A stretch of 64,000 nt of DNA from Parvularcula sp. LCG005 (GTDB taxonomy: Bacteria; Pseudomonadota; Alphaproteobacteria; Caulobacterales; Parvularculaceae), in assembly GCF_032930845.1 (NCBI RefSeq), contig NZ_CP136758.1, positions 186,001-250,000 of the forward strand. Direction: 5' to 3'. The position numbers were made by a program, and so were the translations under genes. Positions 24,740-34,263 of this stretch are shown piece by piece; position 1 is the first letter of the stretch, and the number at the start of each line of letters is the position of its first letter. The notes below the pieces were generated by a model, which saw nothing but the letters and a program-made list of their open reading frames with translations, was not told the DNA's origin and searched no databases.

Positions 24740-25489
24740 ATGGCATCAGTTTGGAACTTTACGGCAGTTGCGTTGCTTGTGGCAGCCATCCTGTCAGGCA
24801 CAGCACTAGAAAGCCGTGCGCGCGAAAAGAGCCGGCAGACCACGGCTGAGTTTTTCATCAAGTCCAATAATGATGCGATTGAACTCGCCCGGCAGAAACT
24901 GGACACCGGAAAAGCCAGCGATGAGCATGAGAAGAGACTCCGTGCGAGTATCAAAAAGCTTGAGGCGACCAACGCACAACTCAGAAAACTGAACATGAAG
25001 CCGGAAAGCCTGAAAACGGCCGAGGCGATCAGGGCCTATATAAAATCAGTGGTTGAAACGCAGGATCAGGCACGTGAGGCGGGACAGGAGGCGATCACTT
25101 ATTCGAGCTATCCAACCCAGATCACCTTCCCGACCAAGCCTCCCATCGATATTGGTGATCTGACGCCGATATTGCCGCCGTTCAACCCAACCAATCCTGG
25201 CGATTGCAAATCGTCCGGCGACGCCGTCAAGAATGATTGTCTGATCGGCGCGCAAATGATGGAAGAATGCGGTGCCATCAGTATGGGGACAAAGACGGCC
25301 ATGCAGTTCTCCTGCGGCATGGCCGGGCAGATGGAAGAAATGAAGTGCAATTCGGACGTCGCGGCAGGCATACCACATACACCACCTGAGCCGAGTGAAG
25401 CGCTGAACGCCGAAGCTGTGTGTCGCGCCATGGAAGAGCGCGGTGGGAATGGGCAGCCGCTGGAAACACAGACCTCAAGCGGTAACTGA
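24740..25489 (+). CDS. Unknown secreted or membrane-anchored coiled-coil protein with Cys-rich C-terminus
   Basis: 249 residues. An N-terminal hydrophobic segment (about 5-22) is followed by a charged coiled-coil stretch (about 30-115, 'EKRLRASIKKLEATNAQLRK'), a Pro-rich linker (about 128-150) and a C-terminal region with six Cys (about 155-235). ATG 24740 is preceded by GGAGGG, which decides the start; the frame is open further upstream, but that part is antisense to the neighbouring gene. I recognise no family. Periplasmic location is inferred. Confidence 0.6.
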   Translation: MASVWNFTAVALLVAAILSGTALESRAREKSRQTTAEFFIKSNNDAIELARQKLDTGKASDEHEKRLRASIKKLEATNAQLRKLNMKPESLKTAEAIRAYIKSVVETQDQAREAGQEAITYSSYPTQITFPTKPPIDIGDLTPILPPFNPTNPGDCKSSGDAVKNDCLIGAQMMEECGAISMGTKTAMQFSCGMAGQMEEMKCNSDVAAGIPHTPPEPSEALNAEAVCRAMEERGGNGQPLETQTSSGN

Positions 25490-25573
25490 CCCCCTCCATA
25501 GCGTAGTAGTACAAGCCTCAGGAGCGGGCCCCGGTAGCCGAATATGACCAGTCCCTTGGCCGCAATCACAACG

Positions 25574-25612
25574 AAAAAGGCCGGCGGATGCGATCCGCCG
25601 GCCTTCTTGTTG
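25574..25612. terminator. Strong terminator at the 3' end of gdhA
   Basis: AAGGCCGGCGGAT (25577-25589) pairs perfectly with ATCCGCCGGCCTT (25593-25605) around a 3-base loop. Read leftward it is followed by a T-run (AAAAA on the + strand before the stem), so it terminates the leftward gdhA transcript. It may also stop rightward reading. Confidence 0.88.
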
Positions 25613-25625
25613 CATGTATTGCTAT

Positions 25626-27050
25626 TTAGAGGCCGAGGCTCTGATAAGAGCGGGCGATGTCCGTCAGGGCACAGACATATGCCGCTGTCCGAAGGTCAAC
25701 GATTTTTGGATTGTCGTTCATCATTTTCCGCATGCGGCCATAAGCATCGCGCATGGTGTCGTCCAGACCCGAGCGCACGAGGTCAATTTCGCCAGCGCCC
25801 TGAGCAAACCGGGCCTTGAACGCAGGCGACAGTTTGGTGCCGAGGGCGGTTTCCAGCTCGTTCATGAGGAGAAGGCTGCGCTTCTCTTCTTCCCGGCGCT
25901 GCAGACGGCCGAACCGGATATGGGTCAGGTTCTTCACCCACTCGAAATAGGAAACAGTCACACCGCCAGCATTCGCGTACATGTCGGGGATGATGACGAC
26001 GCCCTTGTCGCGAAGGATGGTGTCCGCATTGGCCGTGATCGGACCGTTTGCGGCCTCAATGATCAGCTTGGCCTTGATGTCCGCCGCGTTGCCACCGTGG
26101 ATCGATCCTTCAATCGCCGCAGGGATCAGGATATCGCATTCCTTTTCGAGCACGGCGTTGCCGTCCTCGTAGAACTTGCCATGCCCATAACCGCGCACGC
26201 CGCCATTATGAGAGATGAAGTGCTTGAGGTCTTCAATATCAAGCCCATCGTCCTTGACGATGGCACCATCGCGCTCAACCACCGCAGTGATCAGTGCACC
26301 GTCTTCCTCAGACAGGAACTTGGCGGCGTGGTAGCCCACATTGCCAAGGCCCTGAACGACGACGCGCTTACCCTCGAGTGTGCCGTCAAGACCCAGTTTG
26401 GCCACGTCTTCCGGGTATTCGAAGTAGGATTGCAGCGCATACTGAACGCCGCGGCCGGTCGCTTCGACCCGCCCGGCAATACCGCCGACATGCAATGGCT
26501 TACCGGTAACGCAGGCCATGGCATCGATATCCGTGGGGTGCATGCGCTTATAGGCATCAGCCATCCACGCCATTTCCCGCTCGCCGGTGCCCATGTCGGG
26601 GGCCGGAACGTTCTGGGAGGGGTGGATCAGGTCGCGCTTAGCCAGCTCATAGGTAAACCGGCGAGTGATGCGCTCAAGCTCGTCTTCTTCCCACTCTTTG
26701 GGGTCGATCATCAGGCCGCCCTTGGAGCCGCCAAACGGGACGCGGACGAGCGCACATTTATAGGTCATCAGGGCCGCGAGTGCCTCGATCTCGTCCTGGT
26801 CGACGGAGAGCGCATAGCGGATCCCGCCTTTGACCGGCTCCATGTGCTCGGAATGAACACCGCGATAGCCCACGAAGGTGTGGATGCTGCCGCGCAGCTT
26901 GACGCCGAACCGGACCGTATAGACCGAGTTACAGACCTTGATTTTGTGTTTCAGACCATCAGAGATGTCGAGATGGGCCGCGGCCCGATCAAACATCACA
27001 TTGACACTGTCGCGGAACGTCAGTTCGCGGACATGATCGGGGTTATTCAT
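25626..27050 (-). CDS. gdhA: Glutamate dehydrogenase
   Basis: 474 residues. Catalyses reversible oxidative deamination of glutamate to 2-oxoglutarate and ammonia. The N-terminal Glu/Leu/Phe/Val dehydrogenase dimerisation domain carries 'VPFGGSKGGLMIDP' and 'MTYKCALVRVPFGG'; the Rossmann domain carries 'VVQGLGNVG' near residue 210. Length is usual for the small hexameric type; the cofactor (NAD or NADP) cannot be set from the motif alone. ATG 27050 is preceded by a very strong GGAGGAAACC. A terminator follows the stop, and purH lies upstream, 57 bases away. Confidence 0.92.
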   Translation of the reverse strand: MNNPDHVRELTFRDSVNVMFDRAAAHLDISDGLKHKIKVCNSVYTVRFGVKLRGSIHTFVGYRGVHSEHMEPVKGGIRYALSVDQDEIEALAALMTYKCALVRVPFGGSKGGLMIDPKEWEEDELERITRRFTYELAKRDLIHPSQNVPAPDMGTGEREMAWMADAYKRMHPTDIDAMACVTGKPLHVGGIAGRVEATGRGVQYALQSYFEYPEDVAKLGLDGTLEGKRVVVQGLGNVGYHAAKFLSEEDGALITAVVERDGAIVKDDGLDIEDLKHFISHNGGVRGYGHGKFYEDGNAVLEKECDILIPAAIEGSIHGGNAADIKAKLIIEAANGPITANADTILRDKGVVIIPDMYANAGGVTVSYFEWVKNLTHIRFGRLQRREEEKRSLLLMNELETALGTKLSPAFKARFAQGAGEIDLVRSGLDDTMRDAYGRMRKMMNDNPKIVDLRTAAYVCALTDIARSYQSLGL

Positions 27051-27107
27051 GGTTTCCTCCGGGGCTTTGTTTTGAGGGGAGCTTGCTCTCGAACACTGAT
27101 TTTCGCG

Positions 27108-28691
27108 TTAATGACGGAAGTGCCGCATGCCGGTGAAGACCATGGCCAGTCCGCGCTCATTGGCAGCGTCGATGACCTCCTGATCCCTGACTGAACCGCC
27201 AGGCTGTATTACGGCTGTTGCGCCGGCTTCCGCAGCTGAAATCAGCCCGTCCGCAAAAGGAAAGAACGCGTCGGACGCCACGACCGATCCCTGAACGAGG
27301 GGTGTCGACTGGCCCATGGCTTCGGCTGCATCGGCGGACTTGCGAACGGCAATTCGAGTGGAATCGAGCCTGCTCATCTGTCCGGCGCCGATGCCCACGG
27401 TGGCGCTGTTCTTGGCGTAGACAATGGCGTTGGATTTGACGTGCTTGGCGACCGTGAACGCGAACAGCATATCGTCCAGTTCCTGCGCGGTGGGCGTGCG
27501 CTCGGTGACGACCCGCAGGTCTTCCTTGGCCACGTGGCCGGCATCACGCGCCTGATACAGGAAGCCGCCTGCCACTGGCTTGATCGTCATGGCCGCGGTC
27601 CGCGGGTCGGGCAGGCCGCCGGTCAGGAGGAGCCGCAGGTTTTTCTTCCGGGCGAAGACTTCAACAGCTTCATCGGTGGCATCGGGAGCGATCACGATCT
27701 CGGTGAAGATTTTTACGATCTCTTCTGCGGTCGGCGCGTCGAGCGTGCCGTTCAGCGCAATGATGCCGCCAAAGGCGGAAACAGGGTCACAGGCCAGGGC
27801 GGTCGTGTAGGCGGAGGTGAAATCCTTGCCCGTCGCCACGCCGCAGGGGTTGGCGTGCTTGATGATCGCTACCGCCGGACCGCCATTGAATTCCGACACA
27901 AGCTCGATCGCCGCATCGGCATCGTTGATGTTGTTGTAGCTGAGCTCCTTGCCCTGCAATTGCCGGGCTGAGGCGACGCCGGGGCGCTGATCGCCGGTGA
28001 CGTAGAAGGCGGCGGACTGGTGAGGATTCTCCCCGTACCGCATTGTCTGTTTCAGGGTGCCCGCCACGGTCACACGGCGCGGCATGTCTTCTTCGAGGGA
28101 GGCGAACCAGGTCGAGATGGCGCTGTCATAGGCGGCGGTCCGGGCGTAGGCGATGCCTGCAAGTTTCCGGCGCTCATCCATCGTCGTGCCACCAGCGGCC
28201 AGCGCCGCGGTGATCAGGTCGTAATCTTCCGTGTCCGTCACCACAGCCACATGGGCGTGGTTTTTCGATGCGGCGCGGATCATGGCCGGACCGCCAATAT
28301 CGATATTCTCGATGATGTCGTCGGCGGGCGCGCCTTTGGCCAGGGTCTCCTCGAAGGGGTAGAGGTTGACCACAAGGAGGTCGATGCCCTCAATACCATG
28401 CGCGTTCATCGCCTCGACGTGGTCGGGCTTTGACCGATCGGCCAGCAATCCGCCGTGTACGCCGGGATGCAGCGTTTTTACCCGACCATCCATGATCTCG
28501 GGGAAGCCGGTAACGTCGGACACATCCGTGACGTCGAGCCCTGCGTCGCGGATCGCCTTGGCGGTACCGCCCGTCGACAATAGCGTGACGCCGGCGTTGG
28601 CGAGGACGTGGGCGAATTCGATCAGCCCTGTCTTGTCCGAGACGGAGAGGAGGGCACGGCGAATGGGCAGGCGATCAGCGGACGATGACAC
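27108..28691 (-). CDS. purH: Bifunctional AICAR transformylase/IMP cyclohydrolase
   Basis: 527 residues; does the last two steps of IMP synthesis. The N-terminal MGS-like cyclohydrolase domain ('[15 protein letters not shown]', 'STGGTAKAI') is followed by the transformylase domain with the catalytic 'KHANPCGVA' and a late '[10 protein letters not shown]' block. Length is normal. The GTG start at 28691 has AAGGAG 11 bases upstream. The leftward run rpe-heparinase-capD-purH-gdhA has short gaps and could be cotranscribed in part. Confidence 0.95.
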   Translation of the reverse strand: MSSSADRLPIRRALLSVSDKTGLIEFAHVLANAGVTLLSTGGTAKAIRDAGLDVTDVSDVTGFPEIMDGRVKTLHPGVHGGLLADRSKPDHVEAMNAHGIEGIDLLVVNLYPFEETLAKGAPADDIIENIDIGGPAMIRAASKNHAHVAVVTDTEDYDLITAALAAGGTTMDERRKLAGIAYARTAAYDSAISTWFASLEEDMPRRVTVAGTLKQTMRYGENPHQSAAFYVTGDQRPGVASARQLQGKELSYNNINDADAAIELVSEFNGGPAVAIIKHANPCGVATGKDFTSAYTTALACDPVSAFGGIIALNGTLDAPTAEEIVKIFTEIVIAPDATDEAVEVFARKKNLRLLLTGGLPDPRTAAMTIKPVAGGFLYQARDAGHVAKEDLRVVTERTPTAQELDDMLFAFTVAKHVKSNAIVYAKNSATVGIGAGQMSRLDSTRIAVRKSADAAEAMGQSTPLVQGSVVASDAFFPFADGLISAAEAGATAVIQPGGSVRDQEVIDAANERGLAMVFTGMRHFRH

Positions 28692-28769
28692 GAGACGGAA
28701 TACTCCTTGGACGACAATCTTGGGCGCCTTATCGGCGCGTCCAAGGCCGGTCGCAAGGCCCCGAAACCG

Positions 28770-30032
28770 TCAGCGGTCGTTCTGGATCGGCTTTCCGCTC
28801 TTGCGACGAACGCCCAGAGAGGCGATCGCGTCGGGCTGTGCCGACTGCGGGTCGGGGCGGAATTCCGGCACCAGATGGTGCACTGCTTCCTCCAGCTCGT
28901 TTCTTTGGCAGCTAAGAGCATACTGCACGACATCTTCTAGTCGTGGTTTGAGCAATGGAAGGTCGATCATGCTCGGCGACGCCAGAAGGATTCCGTCAAC
29001 GCCAGTGCGGACGAGCTTCTCAAGGTCATGGAAAATTTCCTCGAACAGTTTTTCGCCGGGCCGCAGGCCGGTATAAACTATTTTAATGTCCTCGTTCGGG
29101 GTCAGGCCCGCAGCCTCGATCATCCGTTCGGCCAGCGTGACGATTCGAACCGGTTCGCCCATATCGAGCACAAAAATGCGCCCGTCATGGGTCATCACGC
29201 GGCCATTCTCGTCGCTCAGCGATGCCGCCTGAATGACCAACTGAACCGCTTCGCGGGTGGTCATGAAATAGCGCTGAACGTCGGGGTGGGTCACCGTGAT
29301 AGGACCGCCTTGGGCAATCTGGCGCTGGAACAGCGGGGCGACGGATCCGGTGGATCCCAGCACGTTGCCAAAACGCACAGTCACAAAACGCGTGCCGGTC
29401 TGGGCGATGTCCAGGGACTGGGCGTAAAGCTCCGCAATACGCTTGGTTGCGCCCATGAAGCTTGTCGGATTGACCGCTTTGTCAGACGAAATGAAGACGA
29501 CTGCCTCACATCCTGTCCGGACCGCCGCGTCGAAGACGTTTTTGGCGCCAAGGACGTTGGTCAGGGCCGCCGCGCACGGATTTCGCTCGACAATTGGCAC
29601 ATGCTTGTAGGCTGCTGCATGCAGCACGAAATGCGGCGCCGCATTTTCAAAAACGGGGTTGAGGTGCTCAAGTCGGCAGACATCGACCAGCATGGAAACG
29701 ACATTCAGGCCGGGGCGTGTGCGCTTCAGCTCCATGTCGATTTCGTAGAGGTTGAACTCGGAGTTATCGATCAGGATCAGGAGCTCTGGATCAAACTGCG
29801 CCACCTGGCGCACGAGCTCAGAACCAATGGTTCCGCCCGCGCCGGTGATCATCACGCGCTTGCCGGTAATCAGTTTTTCCGCCTGCTTCAGATCGGTATT
29901 GCGCGGCTCACGTGCCAGCAATTGCGTACTGTCGAGTTCCAGCGCGGTCAGGTCACTGGGCGCAAGACGCGCCGTGACCCGATCTGTCCGCCGCCGACGA
30001 AAAAACGGAAATTGTCTGTTGTTCCCGCTCAC
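28770..30032 (-). CDS. CapD/FlaA1-like nucleotide-sugar dehydratase, soluble short form
   Basis: 420 residues. The Rossmann motif 'MITGAGGTIGSEL' lies near residues 60-72, with 'ADICRLEHLNPVF'-type and 'SSDKAVNPTSFMGATKR' blocks. In this last motif the usual Tyr is Met, as in FlaA1/PseB-type UDP-GlcNAc 4,6-dehydratases, and the Lys is present. The large N-terminal membrane region of the classic CapD/WbpM proteins is absent; the first 55 residues are only a basic leader. It probably acts in surface polysaccharide sugar synthesis; the substrate is inferred. The start is a GTG with GGGAAGAG upstream. Confidence 0.85.
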   Translation of the reverse strand: MSGNNRQFPFFRRRRTDRVTARLAPSDLTALELDSTQLLAREPRNTDLKQAEKLITGKRVMITGAGGTIGSELVRQVAQFDPELLILIDNSEFNLYEIDMELKRTRPGLNVVSMLVDVCRLEHLNPVFENAAPHFVLHAAAYKHVPIVERNPCAAALTNVLGAKNVFDAAVRTGCEAVVFISSDKAVNPTSFMGATKRIAELYAQSLDIAQTGTRFVTVRFGNVLGSTGSVAPLFQRQIAQGGPITVTHPDVQRYFMTTREAVQLVIQAASLSDENGRVMTHDGRIFVLDMGEPVRIVTLAERMIEAAGLTPNEDIKIVYTGLRPGEKLFEEIFHDLEKLVRTGVDGILLASPSMIDLPLLKPRLEDVVQYALSCQRNELEEAVHHLVPEFRPDPQSAQPDAIASLGVRRKSGKPIQNDR

Positions 30033-30122
30033 CGGATTTCTCTTCCCGTTAACTCTAGCCAGACTAGCACTGTGATCCGCATTGGCAAATCCTGTTTACG
30101 ATCAATTGCGTCATGCGACTGC

Positions 30123-31613
30123 TCAATCCTGCCGGGTAAAGGCCCATCGCACACCCTCCCGTTCAGGGTACAGCTCGATCTGATGCGACGGCTCTACAAT
30201 GCCATCCCGCGTCGCATCCACGCTCTCTGCAACGTCCACCCGGGCGCTTCCCGTAGCAAAGCGCCATAATTTGCCGGTCGCAAGCCTTATGTCTACGGTC
30301 AACTTGTCGTCAAGCCGCGTGACCGTGGCACCTGCCGGCAGATGGAAGCGATAAAGGGCATCCTTGGCAGGATTGCGGCAGACATCTTCTCCGCGAACAT
30401 TGTCGCCAGAGGGAGCGAGCCAGAGCCGGCGCTGATGAAAGGCGCCGCCGTGCCGTCGCGTCATCGTCAGGACACTGCCCTCATCGCTGCTCTGCAATTT
30501 TCCGCGCGCGGGCGTGTCCGCCATCTCATCTAGCGTGCTGGTCGCGGGAACGGACAAAAGGGCAGATCGCCATTTGGCCATGGCCGGAGTGACGGCGGCG
30601 GCGAAAGAGGACGGTGCCCCGCAATTGATCACGACCCGCTCGTCGCCATCAGTCAGACTGAAACTGCCGGCGCCAAAATCGCCTGCGTCGTCATGCCCGA
30701 GATCCGCGTGCACCAGAAGTTTTCCCTGCTGCAGGCGCCGCAGTCCGAGACCTGCCAGCAGACCGTCCGCCTCTTCGCGGCGGAGAAGGTGCAGGCGCTG
30801 AAGCTTCTGGCGGTCGCCGTCGTGGCCGCACGGCAGGGCGGCGAAACGATCCGGCGCATCCATCAGCCCGCCAACATACAGGCGGGCGACTTTGCGCGCT
30901 TCCGCGAGAGGCGCCGGCGGCGACAATCGGCGGGCAATATAGGCATTCTGCAAGGCATCCAGCAGATTGAGGCTGGTCAGGGCGTCTTCAGCCACGCGCC
31001 AGTCGAGCGGCAGATGGCCGCCCGCCAACCGTGTCAGGCTGGTGTCGAGCACATGTCCGCCCGGCACACCGATGCCGCGGTCTTCGGGCATACACAACGC
31101 CACGAGACTGCGGGTGACGCTGACATCGAGAAAGGAGGGATCGCTGTCGCCGCGCCGCTTTTCCATGCGTCGCAAATGGCGCCCCTGACGCGCGATTGTA
31201 TCGAGTATCGCTTCCCGCCACGGTGCGTCACGGCCCTGCTGCAGGATCGGCAAATATTGTAGCAGCGTGAACAGTCGCGCTGCCGTAATCCGCCGTGACC
31301 AGGCGCGGGGGCGATATTGGCCAGACTGCTCCAGCCATGCCGTCATGAATTGCTGGGCGCAGCGCACGGCGTCACCATGGGGAAGGGCGGCGCAGGCGGG
31401 GAGCCAGTCGAACCGCTCGAAATGCCACCATCCCGCGTCACTGTTGCCCCAGGCGGCGGCTTTCGGCGCGAGTTTGGCGCAAGCCGCAATCAGCGGTTCA
31501 GCCGGGCGGCTGGACTGCTCCGGTTGATGGAGAACTCGGAGCGGCAACGGGCCCCTGAGTTGAACTTCGTGATAAAATCGGTGGCGTCCGCCAAGGGGCC
31601 CCTGAACGGGCAT
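30123..31613 (-). CDS. Heparinase II/III family protein
   Basis: 496 residues. Residues about 60-290 form an alpha-helical toroid-like region; the C-terminal part ('GDERVVINCGAPSS', 'LTMTRRHGGAFHQRRLWL') is the Hepar_II_III beta-sheet domain. The family cleaves uronic-acid polysaccharides, but this clade is widely found in alphaproteobacteria without a known substrate. No signal peptide is seen, so the cellular location is unclear. ATG 31613 follows the rpe stop by 2 bases; a TTG at 31619 would overlap it. Confidence 0.8.
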   Translation of the reverse strand: MPVQGPLGGRHRFYHEVQLRGPLPLRVLHQPEQSSRPAEPLIAACAKLAPKAAAWGNSDAGWWHFERFDWLPACAALPHGDAVRCAQQFMTAWLEQSGQYRPRAWSRRITAARLFTLLQYLPILQQGRDAPWREAILDTIARQGRHLRRMEKRRGDSDPSFLDVSVTRSLVALCMPEDRGIGVPGGHVLDTSLTRLAGGHLPLDWRVAEDALTSLNLLDALQNAYIARRLSPPAPLAEARKVARLYVGGLMDAPDRFAALPCGHDGDRQKLQRLHLLRREEADGLLAGLGLRRLQQGKLLVHADLGHDDAGDFGAGSFSLTDGDERVVINCGAPSSFAAAVTPAMAKWRSALLSVPATSTLDEMADTPARGKLQSSDEGSVLTMTRRHGGAFHQRRLWLAPSGDNVRGEDVCRNPAKDALYRFHLPAGATVTRLDDKLTVDIRLATGKLWRFATGSARVDVAESVDATRDGIVEPSHQIELYPEREGVRWAFTRQD

Positions 31614-31615
31614 GG

Positions 31616-32287
31616 TCAAACCGCCTTGAGGCCAGCCTGGCGAAGGGCCTCGATATTCGCTTGATAGGCTGTTGGTCCGCCGCGAAAGACCGCCGTGCCT
31701 GCGACCAGAACGTTGGCCCCGGCGGCAATCACCTTGGGGGCGGTGTCGGCGGCGATACCGCCATCCACTTCCAGCGTGATTTTGCGGCCCGACTGCTCGA
31801 TCATCTGGCTCACGGCGGCGATCCGCGGCAGCTGGCCTTCAATGAATGACTGCCCACCAAAACCGGGGTTCACGGTCATCAGCATGATGTTGTCGATCAT
31901 CTCGATCACAGGCTCGATCACGGAAAGGGGTGTCGCCGGATTGAGGGCGATGCCCGCCTTGATCCCGAGCGCCGCAATGGTCTGCAGGCTGCGGTGAAGA
32001 TGCGGACCTGCTTCCGGGTGAATGGTCAGGATATCAGCGCCAGCTTTGACGAAGTCTTCGATAAAGGCATCCACGGGCGAGATCATCAGATGCACGTCGA
32101 GCGGCTTCTTGGTGTGCGGGCGCAGCGCTTTGACGAGGCCAGCGCCAAACGTGATATTCGGCACAAAATGTCCGTCCATCACATCGACATGGATCATGTC
32201 GGCCCCGGCTTCATCCACGGCCCGAACTTCATCGGCAAAGCGGGCGTAGTCAGCGGCAAGGATAGAGGGAGCAATTTGTGGAAGCAT
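31616..32287 (-). CDS. rpe: Ribulose-phosphate 3-epimerase
   Basis: 223 residues, TIM barrel that interconverts ribulose-5-phosphate and xylulose-5-phosphate in the pentose phosphate pathway. Seen: the start 'IAPSILAADYARF', metal-binding 'HVDVMDGHFVPN', 'DVHLM', 'NPGFGGQSF' and 'EVDGGI'. ATG 32287 gives the usual N-terminus; GTG 32296 is possible, and neither has a strong RBS. The heparinase gene follows after 2 bases. Confidence 0.95.
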   Translation of the reverse strand: MLPQIAPSILAADYARFADEVRAVDEAGADMIHVDVMDGHFVPNITFGAGLVKALRPHTKKPLDVHLMISPVDAFIEDFVKAGADILTIHPEAGPHLHRSLQTIAALGIKAGIALNPATPLSVIEPVIEMIDNIMLMTVNPGFGGQSFIEGQLPRIAAVSQMIEQSGRKITLEVDGGIAADTAPKVIAAGANVLVAGTAVFRGGPTAYQANIEALRQAGLKAV

Positions 32288-32344
32288 AAGGGTCACTTAG
32301 GGTTGAACGCCCCCTTCTGGCAATGCGGCGATGTCCCAATATGG

Positions 32345-32371
32345 AAAAACCCCTCGCCGAAGGGAGGGGTC
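32345..32371 (-). terminator. Rho-independent terminator for the small membrane protein gene
   Basis: Read leftward: ACCCCTC, a short loop containing TTCGG, GAGGGGT, then TTTTT. It lies between the gene at 32507-33076 and rpe, so rpe most likely has its own promoter in 32290-32340. Confidence 0.75.
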
Positions 32372-32506
32372 TTCCAGAGTGCAAAACATTGTCAGTTGGA
32401 GGTCGCTGTTACCAGCGCTCGACCAGTGAATCGGGGCCTAATCCCCGATCAGGGCCAAATTGGGGCAGTTTTCCACAAATTTTCAATTTACCTCAAATTC
32501 TTTGGA

Positions 32507-33076
32507 TCAGGCCACCGGGACCGGTTGGGGGCGTGTCTGGCCGACCTGTTTAAGCAGCTTGCGGACCGCGCCAATGCTGGTGAGCGCGCTGACCGCCCCC
32601 ACGGCAAGGCCAGCCTTCCACTGCAGATCGAGGAAAGTGAGCGCCAGAACAGCCACGATTGCCAGAAGACCAAAACCCATCACCGTCTGGCCAGGCTTTT
32701 TCAATACCCGTCCGGCGGCGCCAGCGACGGACCGCGCCGCGCGTGCCGGCACCACTGCTGCCGCGCCAACTGCCCTCGCGGCCGCCGTGCCGCTACGGGA
32801 CAGAAATGAGGTTACGCCCCGAAAGCCGACCAGGCTGATCAGTCCGGCCAGTGCCGTTCCGATAAACGCGCCCAGCGCCCATTTGCGGTGGCTGTCCGAC
32901 AGAACGAGACCTTGATCATCGGCGTGCTCGGCGACTGCAGCCGTGCCCTGTCGATCCACGACGATAACATGGTCCTGCTCAAGGACGGGCGGCGCGGCCG
33001 CAGCGGTAAGCGCAAGTGCGCCCATGGTGGTTAGAGCCGCTGCGCTGGCTCCCAAGACGGCGTGACGTCGCTTCAT
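32507..33076 (-). CDS. Unknown small membrane protein with signal sequence
   Basis: 189 residues from ATG 33076, preceded by GGAGAG. An N-terminal signal-like segment (about 5-27, Ala-rich), a short soluble part, a membrane segment near 68-85, an Arg/Ala-rich middle (about 95-125) and two more membrane segments (about 130-165). I recognise no family. It is followed by its own terminator and is divergent from the aldo/keto reductase. Confidence 0.6.
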   Translation of the reverse strand: MKRRHAVLGASAAALTTMGALALTAAAAPPVLEQDHVIVVDRQGTAAVAEHADDQGLVLSDSHRKWALGAFIGTALAGLISLVGFRGVTSFLSRSGTAAARAVGAAAVVPARAARSVAGAAGRVLKKPGQTVMGFGLLAIVAVLALTFLDLQWKAGLAVGAVSALTSIGAVRKLLKQVGQTRPQPVPVA

Positions 33077-33200
33077 CAGAGGCTCTCCGGATTGATATAG
33101 TTGAATAAAATATGGGTCGGCGGCCTCGCCAGTGCAAGTCTTGCCAGCGCGGCGGGGCTTCGGCCAAGAGCGGGCGCGAATGAACAACAAGGATACTCCC

Positions 33201-34256
33201 ATGGCTCAACTCGAACGTCGTCGCCTTGGTCGGACGGATCTGACCGTTTCAAGCCTCTGTCTGGGCACAATGATGTATGGCGATCAGATGGATGAGAAGG
33301 GCGCCTTCAACCAGATGGACCGCTGCTTTGACCGCGGGATAGACTTCTTTGATACCGCCGAAATGTACACGATCCCGCCGAAGCCCAAGACGCAAGGCGA
33401 CAGCGAACGGATTGTCGGGCGGTGGATGAAGGAGCGGGGGTGCCGGGATCGCGTCGTGCTGGCATCGAAGATTGTCGGTCGGTCGAGCATGACCCATGTC
33501 CGCGGTGGCCAGACGCCGCGCGTCACCCCGGAACAGATCGAAACGGCTGTCCATGGCAGTCTTGACCGTCTTCAGACGGATTACATTGATCTCTACCAGA
33601 TTCACTGGCCGGACCGGCATGTCCCCATTTTTGGCCAAGACCTGAAAGGCTATAGCGTTCACGACAATGACGACGCTGTGTCATTTGCAGAGCAGCTTTC
33701 CGCCCTCGCGAAATTCGTCAAAGAGGGACAAATCCGTCATGTGGGGCTGTCGAACGAAACGCCCTGGGGGGTGATGCAGTTCATCAAGGCGGCGGATGAG
33801 TTGGGATTGCCGCGCATGGTGTCGATCCAGAATGCCTATAGTCTCATGAACAGAACGTTCGAGTACGGACTGGCCGAGATTGCCATGGAAGAGCATGTCG
33901 GCTTGCTCGCCTATTCGCCGCTGGCGCAGGGCGTGCTCTCAGGCAAATATCTGGGCGGCAAGAAGCCAGCAGGCTCGCGCGGCGAAATGTTCGGGCGTCT
34001 GGGCCGGTATGAAACGCCATCCGCCGAGCCGGCCCTGCGCGCCTATCTGGAACTGGCGCAAGAGCTGAATGTCGATCCTGTCATTCTGGCCATGCAGTTC
34101 GTCACCTCACGCCCGTGGGTGACGAGCAACATCTTTGGCGCATCGAACGATGATCAGCTCGACACCATCTTTGCGTCACTGGATTTTGAGTACACGGACG
34201 ACATTCACGCAAAGGTGAATGAGATCCATGCGCGGTATCCCAATCCGTGCCCATGA
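33201..34256 (+). CDS. Aldo/keto reductase (Tas-like)
   Basis: 351 residues, NADP-dependent TIM-barrel oxidoreductase. The catalytic tetrad is visible in order: Asp in 'FFDTAEMY', the Tyr of the same motif, Lys in 'LASKIVG' and His in 'YQIHWPDR'. The long loop 'EMYTIPPKPKTQGDSE' is the mark of the Tas/YajO branch. The ATG at 33201 has AAGGA upstream; GTG 33132 and ATG 33180 are alternatives. The substrate is unknown. It is convergent with astB. Confidence 0.9.
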   Translation: MAQLERRRLGRTDLTVSSLCLGTMMYGDQMDEKGAFNQMDRCFDRGIDFFDTAEMYTIPPKPKTQGDSERIVGRWMKERGCRDRVVLASKIVGRSSMTHVRGGQTPRVTPEQIETAVHGSLDRLQTDYIDLYQIHWPDRHVPIFGQDLKGYSVHDNDDAVSFAEQLSALAKFVKEGQIRHVGLSNETPWGVMQFIKAADELGLPRMVSIQNAYSLMNRTFEYGLAEIAMEEHVGLLAYSPLAQGVLSGKYLGGKKPAGSRGEMFGRLGRYETPSAEPALRAYLELAQELNVDPVILAMQFVTSRPWVTSNIFGASNDDQLDTIFASLDFEYTDDIHAKVNEIHARYPNPCP

Positions 34257-34263
34257 GGCAGTG

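Noticed and set aside
25614-27194. Open frame of 526 codons on the plus strand
   Set aside because: Antisense to glutamate dehydrogenase and the end of purH; no domains.
29028-30269. Open frame of 413 codons on the plus strand
   Set aside because: Antisense to the CapD-like gene; no RBS and no family motifs.
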